NCBI GenBank assembly: GCA_002720055.1
Contig: PBGH01000008.1
Span: forward strand, 5,705 to 17,113
Direction of reading: 5' to 3'
DNA length: 11,409 nt
DNA from: Methanobacteriota archaeon
GTDB lineage: Archaea; Thermoplasmatota; Poseidoniia; Poseidoniales; Thalassarchaeaceae
Positions 6,865 through 11,409 of this stretch are shown one piece after another. Numbering within the stretch: the first letter of the stretch is position 1; the number at the start of each line of letters is the position of its first letter. The position numbers were made by a program, and so were the translations under genes. The notes beneath the pieces are model-generated. The model did no database searches and was not told the DNA's origin. It saw only the letters and a program-made list of their open reading frames with translations.

Positions 6865-6901
6865 TTAACGTCCACAAAAAAGGGGGATATTAACGTTCCA
6901 C
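6865..6901. repeat. Two direct copies of TTAACGT(T)CCAC around the operon promoter
   Basis: TTAACGTCCAC at 6865-6875 and TTAACGTTCCAC at 6890-6901 start 25 bases apart. They flank the predicted TATA box and the presumed transcription start. The paired copies are a candidate regulator-binding site for the respiratory operon; no regulator can be named. Confidence 0.4.
6886..6893 (-). promoter_or_regulatory. Possible TATA box of the leftward operon
   Basis: On the minus strand TTAATATC stands about 50 bases before ATG 6837. An archaeal TATA box about 26 bases upstream of the start site would place transcription initiation near 6862, leaving a leader of about 25 bases that contains the Shine-Dalgarno site. 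No clear BRE was seen, and the match is judged by eye. Confidence 0.3.
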
Positions 6902-6903
6902 TC

Positions 6904-6920
6904 CGGCCCCTTCGGGGCCG
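6904..6920. repeat. GC-rich hairpin in the intergenic space upstream of the operon
   Basis: CGGCCCC (6904-6910) and GGGGCCG (6914-6920) form a perfect seven-pair stem around TTC in otherwise AT-rich DNA. A second palindrome, CTTCGAAG, follows at 6923-6930. No U-run follows on either strand, so it is not an obvious terminator. It may insulate or regulate the divergent units. The rest of 6838-6976 holds only the promoter elements already listed. Confidence 0.5.
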
Positions 6921-6976
6921 CACTTCGAAGGGCATTCTGAAAAAACCTCAAGCACTTGGACTCGGGCCATAGATAC

Positions 6977-7282
6977 ATGTCCGCGCCGCAATGGAAGAAC
7001 ACATACGAACTATCCGAAGATCAATTCCAAAGACTAGAAGAGGCTGAGGAAAAAATGGAGTTAATGGAGATCAATATCGCAGAAAATATACTCACCTCCT
7101 TGTTAGAGGAAGACGAAAATTGCATCCCAGTTCTGAATATTTTTGGACACATGTATGGTAGATACCTTTCAGACTTTGAATCCGCAATAAAATATTACGA
7201 TAGGGTCCTAGAGCTTGAGCCCGATAATCCATGGGCTAGAGATGAAAGAAGAAGATATCGAAGATATGTGTCTTATGATTAA
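6977..7282 (+). CDS. Small TPR-repeat protein
   Basis: This 101-residue, acidic, all-helical protein contains one clear tetratricopeptide repeat at about residues 49-83: Gly57, Ala70, Tyr73, Leu78 and Pro82 stand at consensus TPR positions, and the repeat ends in LELEPDNP. The preceding helices (about 13-45, EEAEEKMELMEINIAENILTS in part) look like a degenerate repeat. The protein ends in a basic stretch (RDERRRYRRY). TPR proteins bind other proteins; no partner can be inferred. ATG 6977 is the natural start; TTG 6956 would add seven residues. Neither has a Shine-Dalgarno site. It is divergent from the respiratory operon and runs into the FtsZ-family gene 35 bases on. Confidence 0.75.
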   Translation: MSAPQWKNTYELSEDQFQRLEEAEEKMELMEINIAENILTSLLEEDENCIPVLNIFGHMYGRYLSDFESAIKYYDRVLELEPDNPWARDERRRYRRYVSYD

Positions 7283-7287
7283 GACAC
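7268..7287. repeat. Perfect inverted repeat over the TPR stop codon
   Basis: GTGTCTTA (7268-7275) and TAAGACAC (7280-7287) form a perfect eight-pair stem with loop TGAT. The stop codon of the TPR gene is in the second arm. There is no U-run after it, so a termination role is uncertain. It ends two bases before the TATA-like element of the next gene and could equally be an operator. Confidence 0.5.
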
Positions 7288-7288
7288 A

Positions 7289-7297
7289 ATAATCTAT
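7289..7297 (+). promoter_or_regulatory. Possible TATA box for a leaderless FtsZ-family transcript
   Basis: ATAATCTAT is centred about 25 bases before ATG 7318, and no Shine-Dalgarno site precedes that ATG. Together this suggests a leaderless transcript, common in archaea. The match is judged by eye. Confidence 0.3.
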
Positions 7298-7317
7298 CCT
7301 CTATTGTTCCGGGCAAC

Positions 7318-8223
7318 ATGGAGGAAGGCGCGATACTGTTAGTTGGAGTGGGTGGAATCGGTTGCCAATGGTCATCCAGTGCACATGAAAAATGTCGGAA
7401 TCTTTCCGATCTATTGCTAATCGATGCTGACGAATCTTCATTCTCTAGCTCGATTGAAGCCAATTGCCTTCACTTGGATGCCAATGGAAGTGCAAGGGGT
7501 ACTGCCGCACTACCGAACTTAGCTGCTCACAGACTCAGTAAGGGCATGGCTGAGATCTTAGAACTATTGAAAAAATCCGAACTTGTTGTGCTTCTTACCG
7601 CTTTAGGTGGCGGAACAGGCTCAGGGGCATCTGTCGAGATTGCATCTAAAGCAAGAGATTCTGGAAGTATGGTAATTAGCATCGTAGGAATCCCATTCGC
7701 TGAGCAGCCTTTACGCTGTGCGATTGCCAAACAATCATTGCCATCTCTGGAAAAAAATTCTGATCTTTGCATCCTAGTTAGTCTAGAGCGTCTGGCATGG
7801 CAGGCAAGAGATAGAAATACTGATTGGAAAGTAGGATCTGGATGGATCGCAGAATTGATTGAGGGGTTAGTAGCCACTCTTGCGAAGGTCGGAAAGATGA
7901 ACTTGGACTTAATGGATTTGAGGACTATTATTAACAGACCTGGAAATGCAACGCTACTTGTGGGAAACGGTTCTATCGATGATCCAGAAGGAGTAGTCAG
8001 AATCGCTAGCAAATCTCCTCTTTCAGATATCTCAGCAGATGGAGCGAAGGGGTGTTTGATTCAAGTTGAGGGTGGACCCGACATGACCCTTGGGCACCTT
8101 AATCTGGTCTCGGAAGCATTCGTCTCGACACTTGATGACGATTGTCAGGTCATTCTCGGTGCCAGATCTAGTGATGAAATGATTGGAAAATTAAGACTAG
8201 TTGCTGTGGTTAGTGGAATCTAA
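7318..8223 (+). CDS. Divergent FtsZ-family GTPase-like protein lacking the C-terminal tail
   Basis: This 301-residue protein spans the FtsZ fold. The T1 loop GVGGIG is at 10-15, the tubulin/FtsZ signature GGGTGSG at 97-103, the T7 catalytic loop NLDLMD at 195-200 (Asp197 and Asp200 kept), and the C-terminal domain motif SPLSDISADGAKG at 233-245 is followed by GGPD and the last strand LVAVVSGI. FtsZ polymers build the division ring, and T7 acidic residues complete GTP hydrolysis in the neighbouring subunit. Two things are unusual. The protein stops right after the last strand, so the linker and tail that bind anchors such as SepF are missing. The segment matching PN(D/E)KL reads VSLERL, and the later Phe/Asp base-contact region is also altered, so guanine recognition may differ. 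Its stop overlaps the convergent membrane-protein stop by three bases. It may be an accessory paralogue; the main FtsZ is presumably elsewhere. Confidence 0.88.
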   Translation: MEEGAILLVGVGGIGCQWSSSAHEKCRNLSDLLLIDADESSFSSSIEANCLHLDANGSARGTAALPNLAAHRLSKGMAEILELLKKSELVVLLTALGGGTGSGASVEIASKARDSGSMVISIVGIPFAEQPLRCAIAKQSLPSLEKNSDLCILVSLERLAWQARDRNTDWKVGSGWIAELIEGLVATLAKVGKMNLDLMDLRTIINRPGNATLLVGNGSIDDPEGVVRIASKSPLSDISADGAKGCLIQVEGGPDMTLGHLNLVSEAFVSTLDDDCQVILGARSSDEMIGKLRLVAVVSGI

Positions 8224-9464
8224 TCTACCAATTCCACTTCGTCATCTATATTGTACGAAATTTCCTCCGCCATATAATCCGCTTTTGGAATGTCTGGAAC
8301 AGGAACTTCCAACCCCCTATCAATGGTATTGACAGTTCCCTCCCCTGAAACTTCTTCCCCATCACGGAGATTTCCTACCAGAGATATCGACATAGGCATG
8401 AGAAGTAATATGCAAATAGCAGTAATTAGATGGCCAAGACCTGTAATCGTCACCAGATCCAACCTTCCTTCGCTGATTGAGGACAGGGAAGAAACACTTC
8501 CAGCATATGCATATCCGAATGAAATGCCCCAAAAAATCGCAGAGCGCCCTTGAAAGATCTTCCAACCTTTCTTCTTGCCTTTTTTTGAGATGGACCAAAC
8601 TGCGAGAATAATACTTAGAGCCATCAGAAGTAACTCTTCTATTAGTATCGAAGAACTACTTGGTTGCTGAGAAAGTGGGCTTCTTCTCCATGAGCTAAAG
8701 AGATGCCAGCTACAAAAAATTAGCATCATCATCATGAATCTATCTCTAGCTTTACCATCGACATCGGACGTAACCCTTCTATCCGACGTAAATCTATCCA
8801 TGAAAATAACGATAAAAATTAAGAAAATTAGGAACATTATCCTCATCAACCAACTGAAAGTAACGTACTCAGATGGCCCTCCTGTTTCTTCGGCAGAATA
8901 TCCCAAAAACCAAATCAATGGGCCGAAAATCAATCCAATAGTCAATACCCTCGTTGAGGAGTATAACCCTCCCGTTTTAGCAGCTCTAATTTCTATCTTT
9001 TTTTGATTCGAGATATTCACGCTTCCAGCAATTATGGATATCGATTGTCCGATTGACATTAACAGGAATATTGACCCCATGAAAACAGTAATATTTTCTT
9101 CATCGACTACCGTTTGAGACTTTATCATTAATAGGACTAAGAATCCGAATATCCCTACGAAAAACAGTGGCAGAAGGCTTAGTTTCAGATACTGAAAATT
9201 GAAGACCCCCCTTATCTGATCATCTACATTGAAAATTTTTCCAATAAAGGTATAGTTCGCTGAAGCAATAAGAATATATGATATCGTCAGAGAGAGAAAA
9301 ATCACACTCCCGTTTTCTTCTAACCCAAACATTCCAGACTTCATCAAAGCGTAAAGGATTACACTAAGAAAAATCATCAACAAAATGTGTGGAAAAGTTG
9401 AAGGATTCGTAAACGAGACTAACAATCCCTCCTGCTCGTCTAAGTCTCCCAAGCTACTCTCCAT
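8220..9464 (-). CDS. Ten-helix integral membrane protein, unknown function
   Basis: The 414-residue product has about ten hydrophobic segments, including SVILYALM, LFFVGIFGFLVLLMI, FLIFLIFIVIFM and CILLLMPM. A basic cytosolic loop (SKKGKKKGWK) lies before helix nine, and the acidic tail of about 55 residues (ending YNIDDEVELVD) is presumably soluble. I see no catalytic, transporter or nucleotide-binding motif and cannot assign a family; the even spread of helices would suit a transporter or membrane scaffold. ATG 9464 is preferred over TTG 9497 because it sits about 25 bases from a TTAA element and avoids crowding the divergent gene. Neither start has a clear Shine-Dalgarno site. It converges on and overlaps the FtsZ-family gene at the stop codons. 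Confidence 0.8.
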   Translation of the reverse strand: MESSLGDLDEQEGLLVSFTNPSTFPHILLMIFLSVILYALMKSGMFGLEENGSVIFLSLTISYILIASANYTFIGKIFNVDDQIRGVFNFQYLKLSLLPLFFVGIFGFLVLLMIKSQTVVDEENITVFMGSIFLLMSIGQSISIIAGSVNISNQKKIEIRAAKTGGLYSSTRVLTIGLIFGPLIWFLGYSAEETGGPSEYVTFSWLMRIMFLIFLIFIVIFMDRFTSDRRVTSDVDGKARDRFMMMMLIFCSWHLFSSWRRSPLSQQPSSSSILIEELLLMALSIILAVWSISKKGKKKGWKIFQGRSAIFWGISFGYAYAGSVSSLSSISEGRLDLVTITGLGHLITAICILLLMPMSISLVGNLRDGEEVSGEGTVNTIDRGLEVPVPDIPKADYMAEEISYNIDDEVELVD

Positions 9465-9483
9465 GACCCGGGATACCCCACCA

Positions 9484-9493
9484 TTGGTTAAGG
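9484..9493. promoter_or_regulatory. Possible shared TATA-like element for two divergent leaderless genes
   Basis: TTGGTTAAGG has its TTAA core (9488-9491) about 24 bases before ATG 9513 on the plus strand and about 25 bases before ATG 9464 on the minus strand. One symmetric element could serve both directions. The match to a TATA box is weak. Confidence 0.2.
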
Positions 9494-9500
9494 ACAACCC

Positions 9501-9510
9501 CTACGCGTAG
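9501..9510. repeat. Perfect 10-bp palindrome between divergent genes
   Basis: CTACGCGTAG is a perfect palindrome ending two bases before the Pop5-like start codon, within the 48-base divergent spacer. It is placed like an operator. Its GC-rich CGCG centre stands out, but ten bases can arise by chance. Confidence 0.35.
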
Positions 9511-9512
9511 CC

Positions 9513-9806
9513 ATGCCACGAGCAAAAAAGTCAGCTAGGGGCAAGCATCGATGGATTGGTTTGGAGTTCAACTTCGAGTTAACGAAGGCCGAAGCCTCTG
9601 CAATCCTCAGTGCCTTCATTGATGAAAACAGATGTGAAATCTTTGATGTTACAAAAAGGGATATGCGAACTTTGGCCATTCTTAAGGTTCCATTGGATTT
9701 TTACGTCGATTCTAAGATTATGCTGAATGAATTGGGTAACGTCTGCACCCTGACTAGCTCAGGCAAGATTAGATTGGTAAGAGAAAGGCTTAATTCAATC
9801 AGGTAG
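9513..9806 (+). CDS. rnp2: Ribonuclease P protein component 2 (Pop5/Rnp2 family)
   Basis: This 97-residue basic protein most resembles archaeal Rnp2, a protein subunit of RNase P that helps the catalytic RNA trim tRNA 5' ends. After a Lys/Arg-rich start (PRAKKSARGKHR) comes the Pop5-like first strand HRWIGLEFNF. The core then runs through TLAILKVPLDFYVDSKIML, matching the family's strand with (I/L)xV followed by the helix that pairs with Rpp30, and ends with LTSSGKIRLVRERL, matching the C-terminal SGTIRxxxxxL pattern. Its length is slightly short of the usual 100-150 residues. It appears leaderless, divergent from the membrane-protein gene, and overlaps the convergent fusion gene by 12 bases at the 3' ends. 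The assignment rests on remembered family patterns, not on a search. Confidence 0.7.
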   Translation: MPRAKKSARGKHRWIGLEFNFELTKAEASAILSAFIDENRCEIFDVTKRDMRTLAILKVPLDFYVDSKIMLNELGNVCTLTSSGKIRLVRERLNSIR

Positions 9807-11135
9807 AAATTTCCATTCTAGCTCTTCTAAGTCCCTGACCAGCACTTCTCCAGATTGCCCACATACTTCTATTTCCCCCATTCTGTTTAGCCCAACAACA
9901 CGTACAGACTCCCCACCTAGGATCAGAGAAACTCCAGTAGACAGAAGTCGTGACAGCGAATCCCAGGATTTTGAAATCAAAACCTCCTCTCCCGGAAAAT
10001 CCAAACACCCAACCCTTTCGAAAATAGATGATAACGAAATATCTATTTGCTTGAAGACTTCCAAAAATTCAATTTTTCCAATTGTTTCTTCCCAACCAGA
10101 TGCCATAATTCCATCTTTTTTGAATCCTATCCTATTCGCCCCCACCCCCAGCCTAACTTCTTCTCCATCACTCGACTCAACCAGAATTCCACCCATTTTA
10201 CGTCCATCACTTGTGATGATATCATTAGGCCATTTGACGAAGGCCCCCAATATTTCAGAGACCAACGCGCCAGCGCATGTTTGGATTAGTCCGGGGGGAT
10301 ATTTCTTCAGGACACCCCTGTCCAAACTCCAAGTAGCGTAAACCCCTCCAGGAGGGGACTTCCATTCCGAAAGCCTCCTCCCTCTACCCGATATTTGTGT
10401 TTTGGAAAGTATTCTGTGCCAAACCGAACTATCCTTTACACTAATTTCATCCATTGTCGACTCGCATTTTTCGATTATCTTAGGTTTCCTCATGAAAGCA
10501 GTTTGCCAGAATGCTACAACCGCAATTTTTTCATCACCCATCCACTTTTCCTTCAGAACTCTGTGAGACCATCCTCTTGATGACCAATCACTAATTTTAC
10601 TTTCACCCTCAGGATCGATTTTTAATACGAGAATTACCAATAAATCTTTAGAAATATCATCCATTTTTTTTGAAAGGAAAGATAGTAGAAATTTGCCCCA
10701 CCCACCATTGGAAACGTCTATCATTGCAGCATCTTCAATCGGACTAAGATCTCCAGATTGCGACTTATTATCAATATAGGGAATGTTCCACACCAATAAA
10801 TCTACATCTCTAGTTATTTCTAATCCCTCACCTAACCCCCCTTCGATCACACGAGTATTCTCATGCAGATTCAGATTTTTCAGATTTCCAGACGTCGCGG
10901 AAACTGCGAACGGATTAATATCATATGCGGTTACATCCCATCCAAATCCCGACATCATTATTGTTACTATTCCCGATCCACAACCAATTTCTATCACAGT
11001 AGTTTTATTTTCGATCTTCAATTCTGCTATTGCTTCGCATAAAAGGAAAGAATCACCTCTCGGCGGATACACCGTATTTGGAACAATTATCTCTAATCGT
11101 CTAATTCCTTCAATATCGAAAACACGATCCTCCAT
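9795..11135 (-). CDS. Fusion: HemK2/PrmC-like methyltransferase + biotin protein ligase (BirA)
   Basis: This 446-residue protein joins two protein-modifying enzymes. Residues 1-210 are a class I methyltransferase of the HemK2/Mtq2 type, which methylates the GGQ glutamine of release factors. It has VYPPRGDSFLL at 22-32, the SAM loop EIGCGSG at 49-55, acidic DINP at 72-75, and NIPY at 117-120 in place of the usual NPPY. Residues about 215-446 are a biotin ligase, which attaches biotin to carboxyltransferase carrier proteins: STMDE at 226-230, GRGRR at 250-254, EWKSPPGG at 257-264, KWPND at 301-305, KMGGILVE at 313-320, then a small C-terminal domain. There is no N-terminal DNA-binding domain, so it is not a BirA repressor. 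I choose ATG 11135: the frame is open to 11330 but the extra 65 residues show no family match and would begin at the tRNA. ATATTGAA is centred about 26 bases upstream, suiting a leaderless transcript. Confidence 0.88.
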   Translation of the reverse strand: MEDRVFDIEGIRRLEIIVPNTVYPPRGDSFLLCEAIAELKIENKTTVIEIGCGSGIVTIMMSGFGWDVTAYDINPFAVSATSGNLKNLNLHENTRVIEGGLGEGLEITRDVDLLVWNIPYIDNKSQSGDLSPIEDAAMIDVSNGGWGKFLLSFLSKKMDDISKDLLVILVLKIDPEGESKISDWSSRGWSHRVLKEKWMGDEKIAVVAFWQTAFMRKPKIIEKCESTMDEISVKDSSVWHRILSKTQISGRGRRLSEWKSPPGGVYATWSLDRGVLKKYPPGLIQTCAGALVSEILGAFVKWPNDIITSDGRKMGGILVESSDGEEVRLGVGANRIGFKKDGIMASGWEETIGKIEFLEVFKQIDISLSSIFERVGCLDFPGEEVLISKSWDSLSRLLSTGVSLILGGESVRVVGLNRMGEIEVCGQSGEVLVRDLEELEWKFLPD

Positions 11136-11157
11136 CTCCCAAATCCATCTCCAGTGA

Positions 11158-11165
11158 TTCAATAT
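11158..11165 (-). promoter_or_regulatory. Possible TATA box of the methyltransferase-BirA gene
   Basis: ATATTGAA on the minus strand is centred about 26 bases before ATG 11135, the distance expected for a leaderless archaeal transcript. It supports that start over the longer open frame. Confidence 0.3.
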
Positions 11166-11210
11166 CTGCGCTTTGTCCCAAATTAATACATCAAAAAGAT
11201 TTATCTCTAA

Positions 11211-11330
11211 GGCCACTGAACAACATTCGCTCCACGTTCCCCCGTGGGGCTCCATACGTTCAGCGAGAGCTCGGCTCGCGCAACCTTTTTGAACACCCCT
11301 AGGGTCGGAGGATAGCCCAGCATCAGCCAT
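11211..11330. other. GC-rich, hairpin-dense non-coding segment beside tRNA-Lys
   Basis: This segment is clearly richer in G+C than the coding DNA to its left. It holds several stems: CTGAAC/GTTCAG (11216-11221 with 11258-11263) enclosing CCACG/CGTGG (11232-11236 with 11243-11247); GCGAG/CTCGC (11263-11267 with 11275-11279); and ACCC/GGGT (11295-11298 with 11302-11305). GTTCA (11258-11262) can also pair with TGAAC (11290-11294), giving two exclusive folds. It may be a small structured RNA, a leader, or the remains of an element inserted at the tRNA. It did not match 5S rRNA, tRNA, SRP RNA or RNase P RNA signatures that I know. A tRNA promoter should also lie in its right part. Confidence 0.45.
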
Positions 11331-11404
11331 GGGCCTGTAGCTTAGTCAGGTAGAGCGCCGGGCTTTTAACCAGGTGGCCGGGGGTTCGAATCCCCTCAGG
11401 CCCG
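11331..11404 (+). tRNA. tRNA-Lys (anticodon UUU)
   Basis: The cloverleaf is complete. The acceptor stem is GGGCCTG (11331-11337) with CAGGCCC (11397-11403) and discriminator G11404. The D stem is GCTT/GAGC, the anticodon loop CTTTTAA has UUU at 11365-11367, and the T arm has TTCGAAT between GGGGG and CCCCT. No intron is seen and CCA is not encoded. The anticodon stem CCGGG/CCAGG has a G60·A72 mismatch (11360 and 11372) at its centre, where archaeal tRNA-Lys usually has a U-A pair. Confidence 0.95.
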
Positions 11405-11409
11405 CCTGA

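Noticed and set aside
7527..8012. 161-residue minus-strand open frame inside the FtsZ-family gene
   Set aside because: It is a shadow of a gene with clear tubulin/FtsZ motifs; its own translation shows no domain.
9795..11135. BirA as a biotin-operon repressor
   Set aside because: No winged-helix DNA-binding domain precedes the ligase; the N-terminal partner is a methyltransferase.
10783..11157. Plus-strand open frame opposite the methyltransferase
   Set aside because: Antisense to conserved SAM-binding motifs; composition is low complexity in Ser, Pro and Ile, as expected of a shadow frame.
11136..11330. 65-residue N-terminal extension of the methyltransferase-BirA frame, starting at ATG 11330
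   Set aside because: It starts directly at the first base of the tRNA, covers the hairpin-rich segment, has no recognisable domain, and the methyltransferase family normally begins close to the VYPPR motif. ATG 11135 with a TATA-like box 26 bases upstream fits better.
11211..11330. 5S rRNA, SRP RNA, RNase P RNA or box C/D RNA
   Set aside because: The length of about 120 bases suggested 5S, but its conserved CCCATCCCGAAC-like segment is absent. No SRP GGAAG/AGCAG core, no RNase P GAGGAAAGTC, and no convincing C and D boxes were found.
1..11409. CRISPR array, insertion sequence or prophage
   Set aside because: No spaced repeats of CRISPR type, no transposase or integrase motifs, and no terminal inverted repeats were seen in the window.

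Overview
The window most likely comes from a planktonic archaeon of the Thermoplasmatota, perhaps marine group II/III. This is an inference from content; no marker phylogeny was possible. The archaeal signs are a Pop5-like RNase P protein, an archaeal/eukaryal HemK2-type methyltransferase, an FtsZ-family protein, Shine-Dalgarno sites that are pieces of GGAGGTGAT inside the operon, and apparently leaderless starts outside it. The DNA is moderately AT-rich and densely coded, with many 4 to 26 nt overlaps.

Layout. At the left edge is the 3' end of a rightward membrane-protein gene (1-132). A leftward operon of eight genes runs from about 6837 down to 97. In transcription order it encodes: (1) a secreted, C-terminally anchored choice-of-anchor-V-like protein with a CTCH motif; (2) a two-helix membrane protein; (3) a Tat-dependent Rieske protein; (4) a b6-type cytochrome b; (5) a 939-residue protein joining the subunit IV-like half of cytochrome b, an extracytosolic domain, and an HdrD-like cytosolic module with two [4Fe-4S] sites and two CCG domains; (6) a 2x[4Fe-4S] ferredoxin; (7) a small two-helix membrane protein; (8) an O6-alkylguanine-DNA alkyltransferase. 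A putative promoter and repeats occupy 6838-6976. To the right lie a TPR protein (+), a tailless FtsZ-family protein (+), a ten-helix membrane protein (-), Rnp2/Pop5 (+), a fused methyltransferase/biotin protein ligase (-), a hairpin-rich non-coding segment, and tRNA-Lys(UUU) (+).

How the genes work together. Genes 3 to 6 look like one quinol-oxidising Rieske/cytochrome b complex. Cytochrome b is split as in b6f, has b6f-type haem spacing, and keeps the cysteine that anchors the extra haem c_i on the n-side. The subunit IV half carries a heterodisulfide-reductase-like iron-sulfur arm that topology places in the cytosol, on the haem c_i side, with a separate ferredoxin encoded next door. This suggests a complex linking the quinone pool to a cytosolic thiol/disulfide or ferredoxin couple as well as to a Rieske acceptor outside. 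No cytochrome f or c1 is encoded here. The CTCH protein and the two small membrane proteins are candidate novel subunits. This complex is the strongest candidate for an undescribed system. Second candidates are the tailless FtsZ relative, the methyltransferase-BirA fusion, and the hairpin-rich segment beside the tRNA.
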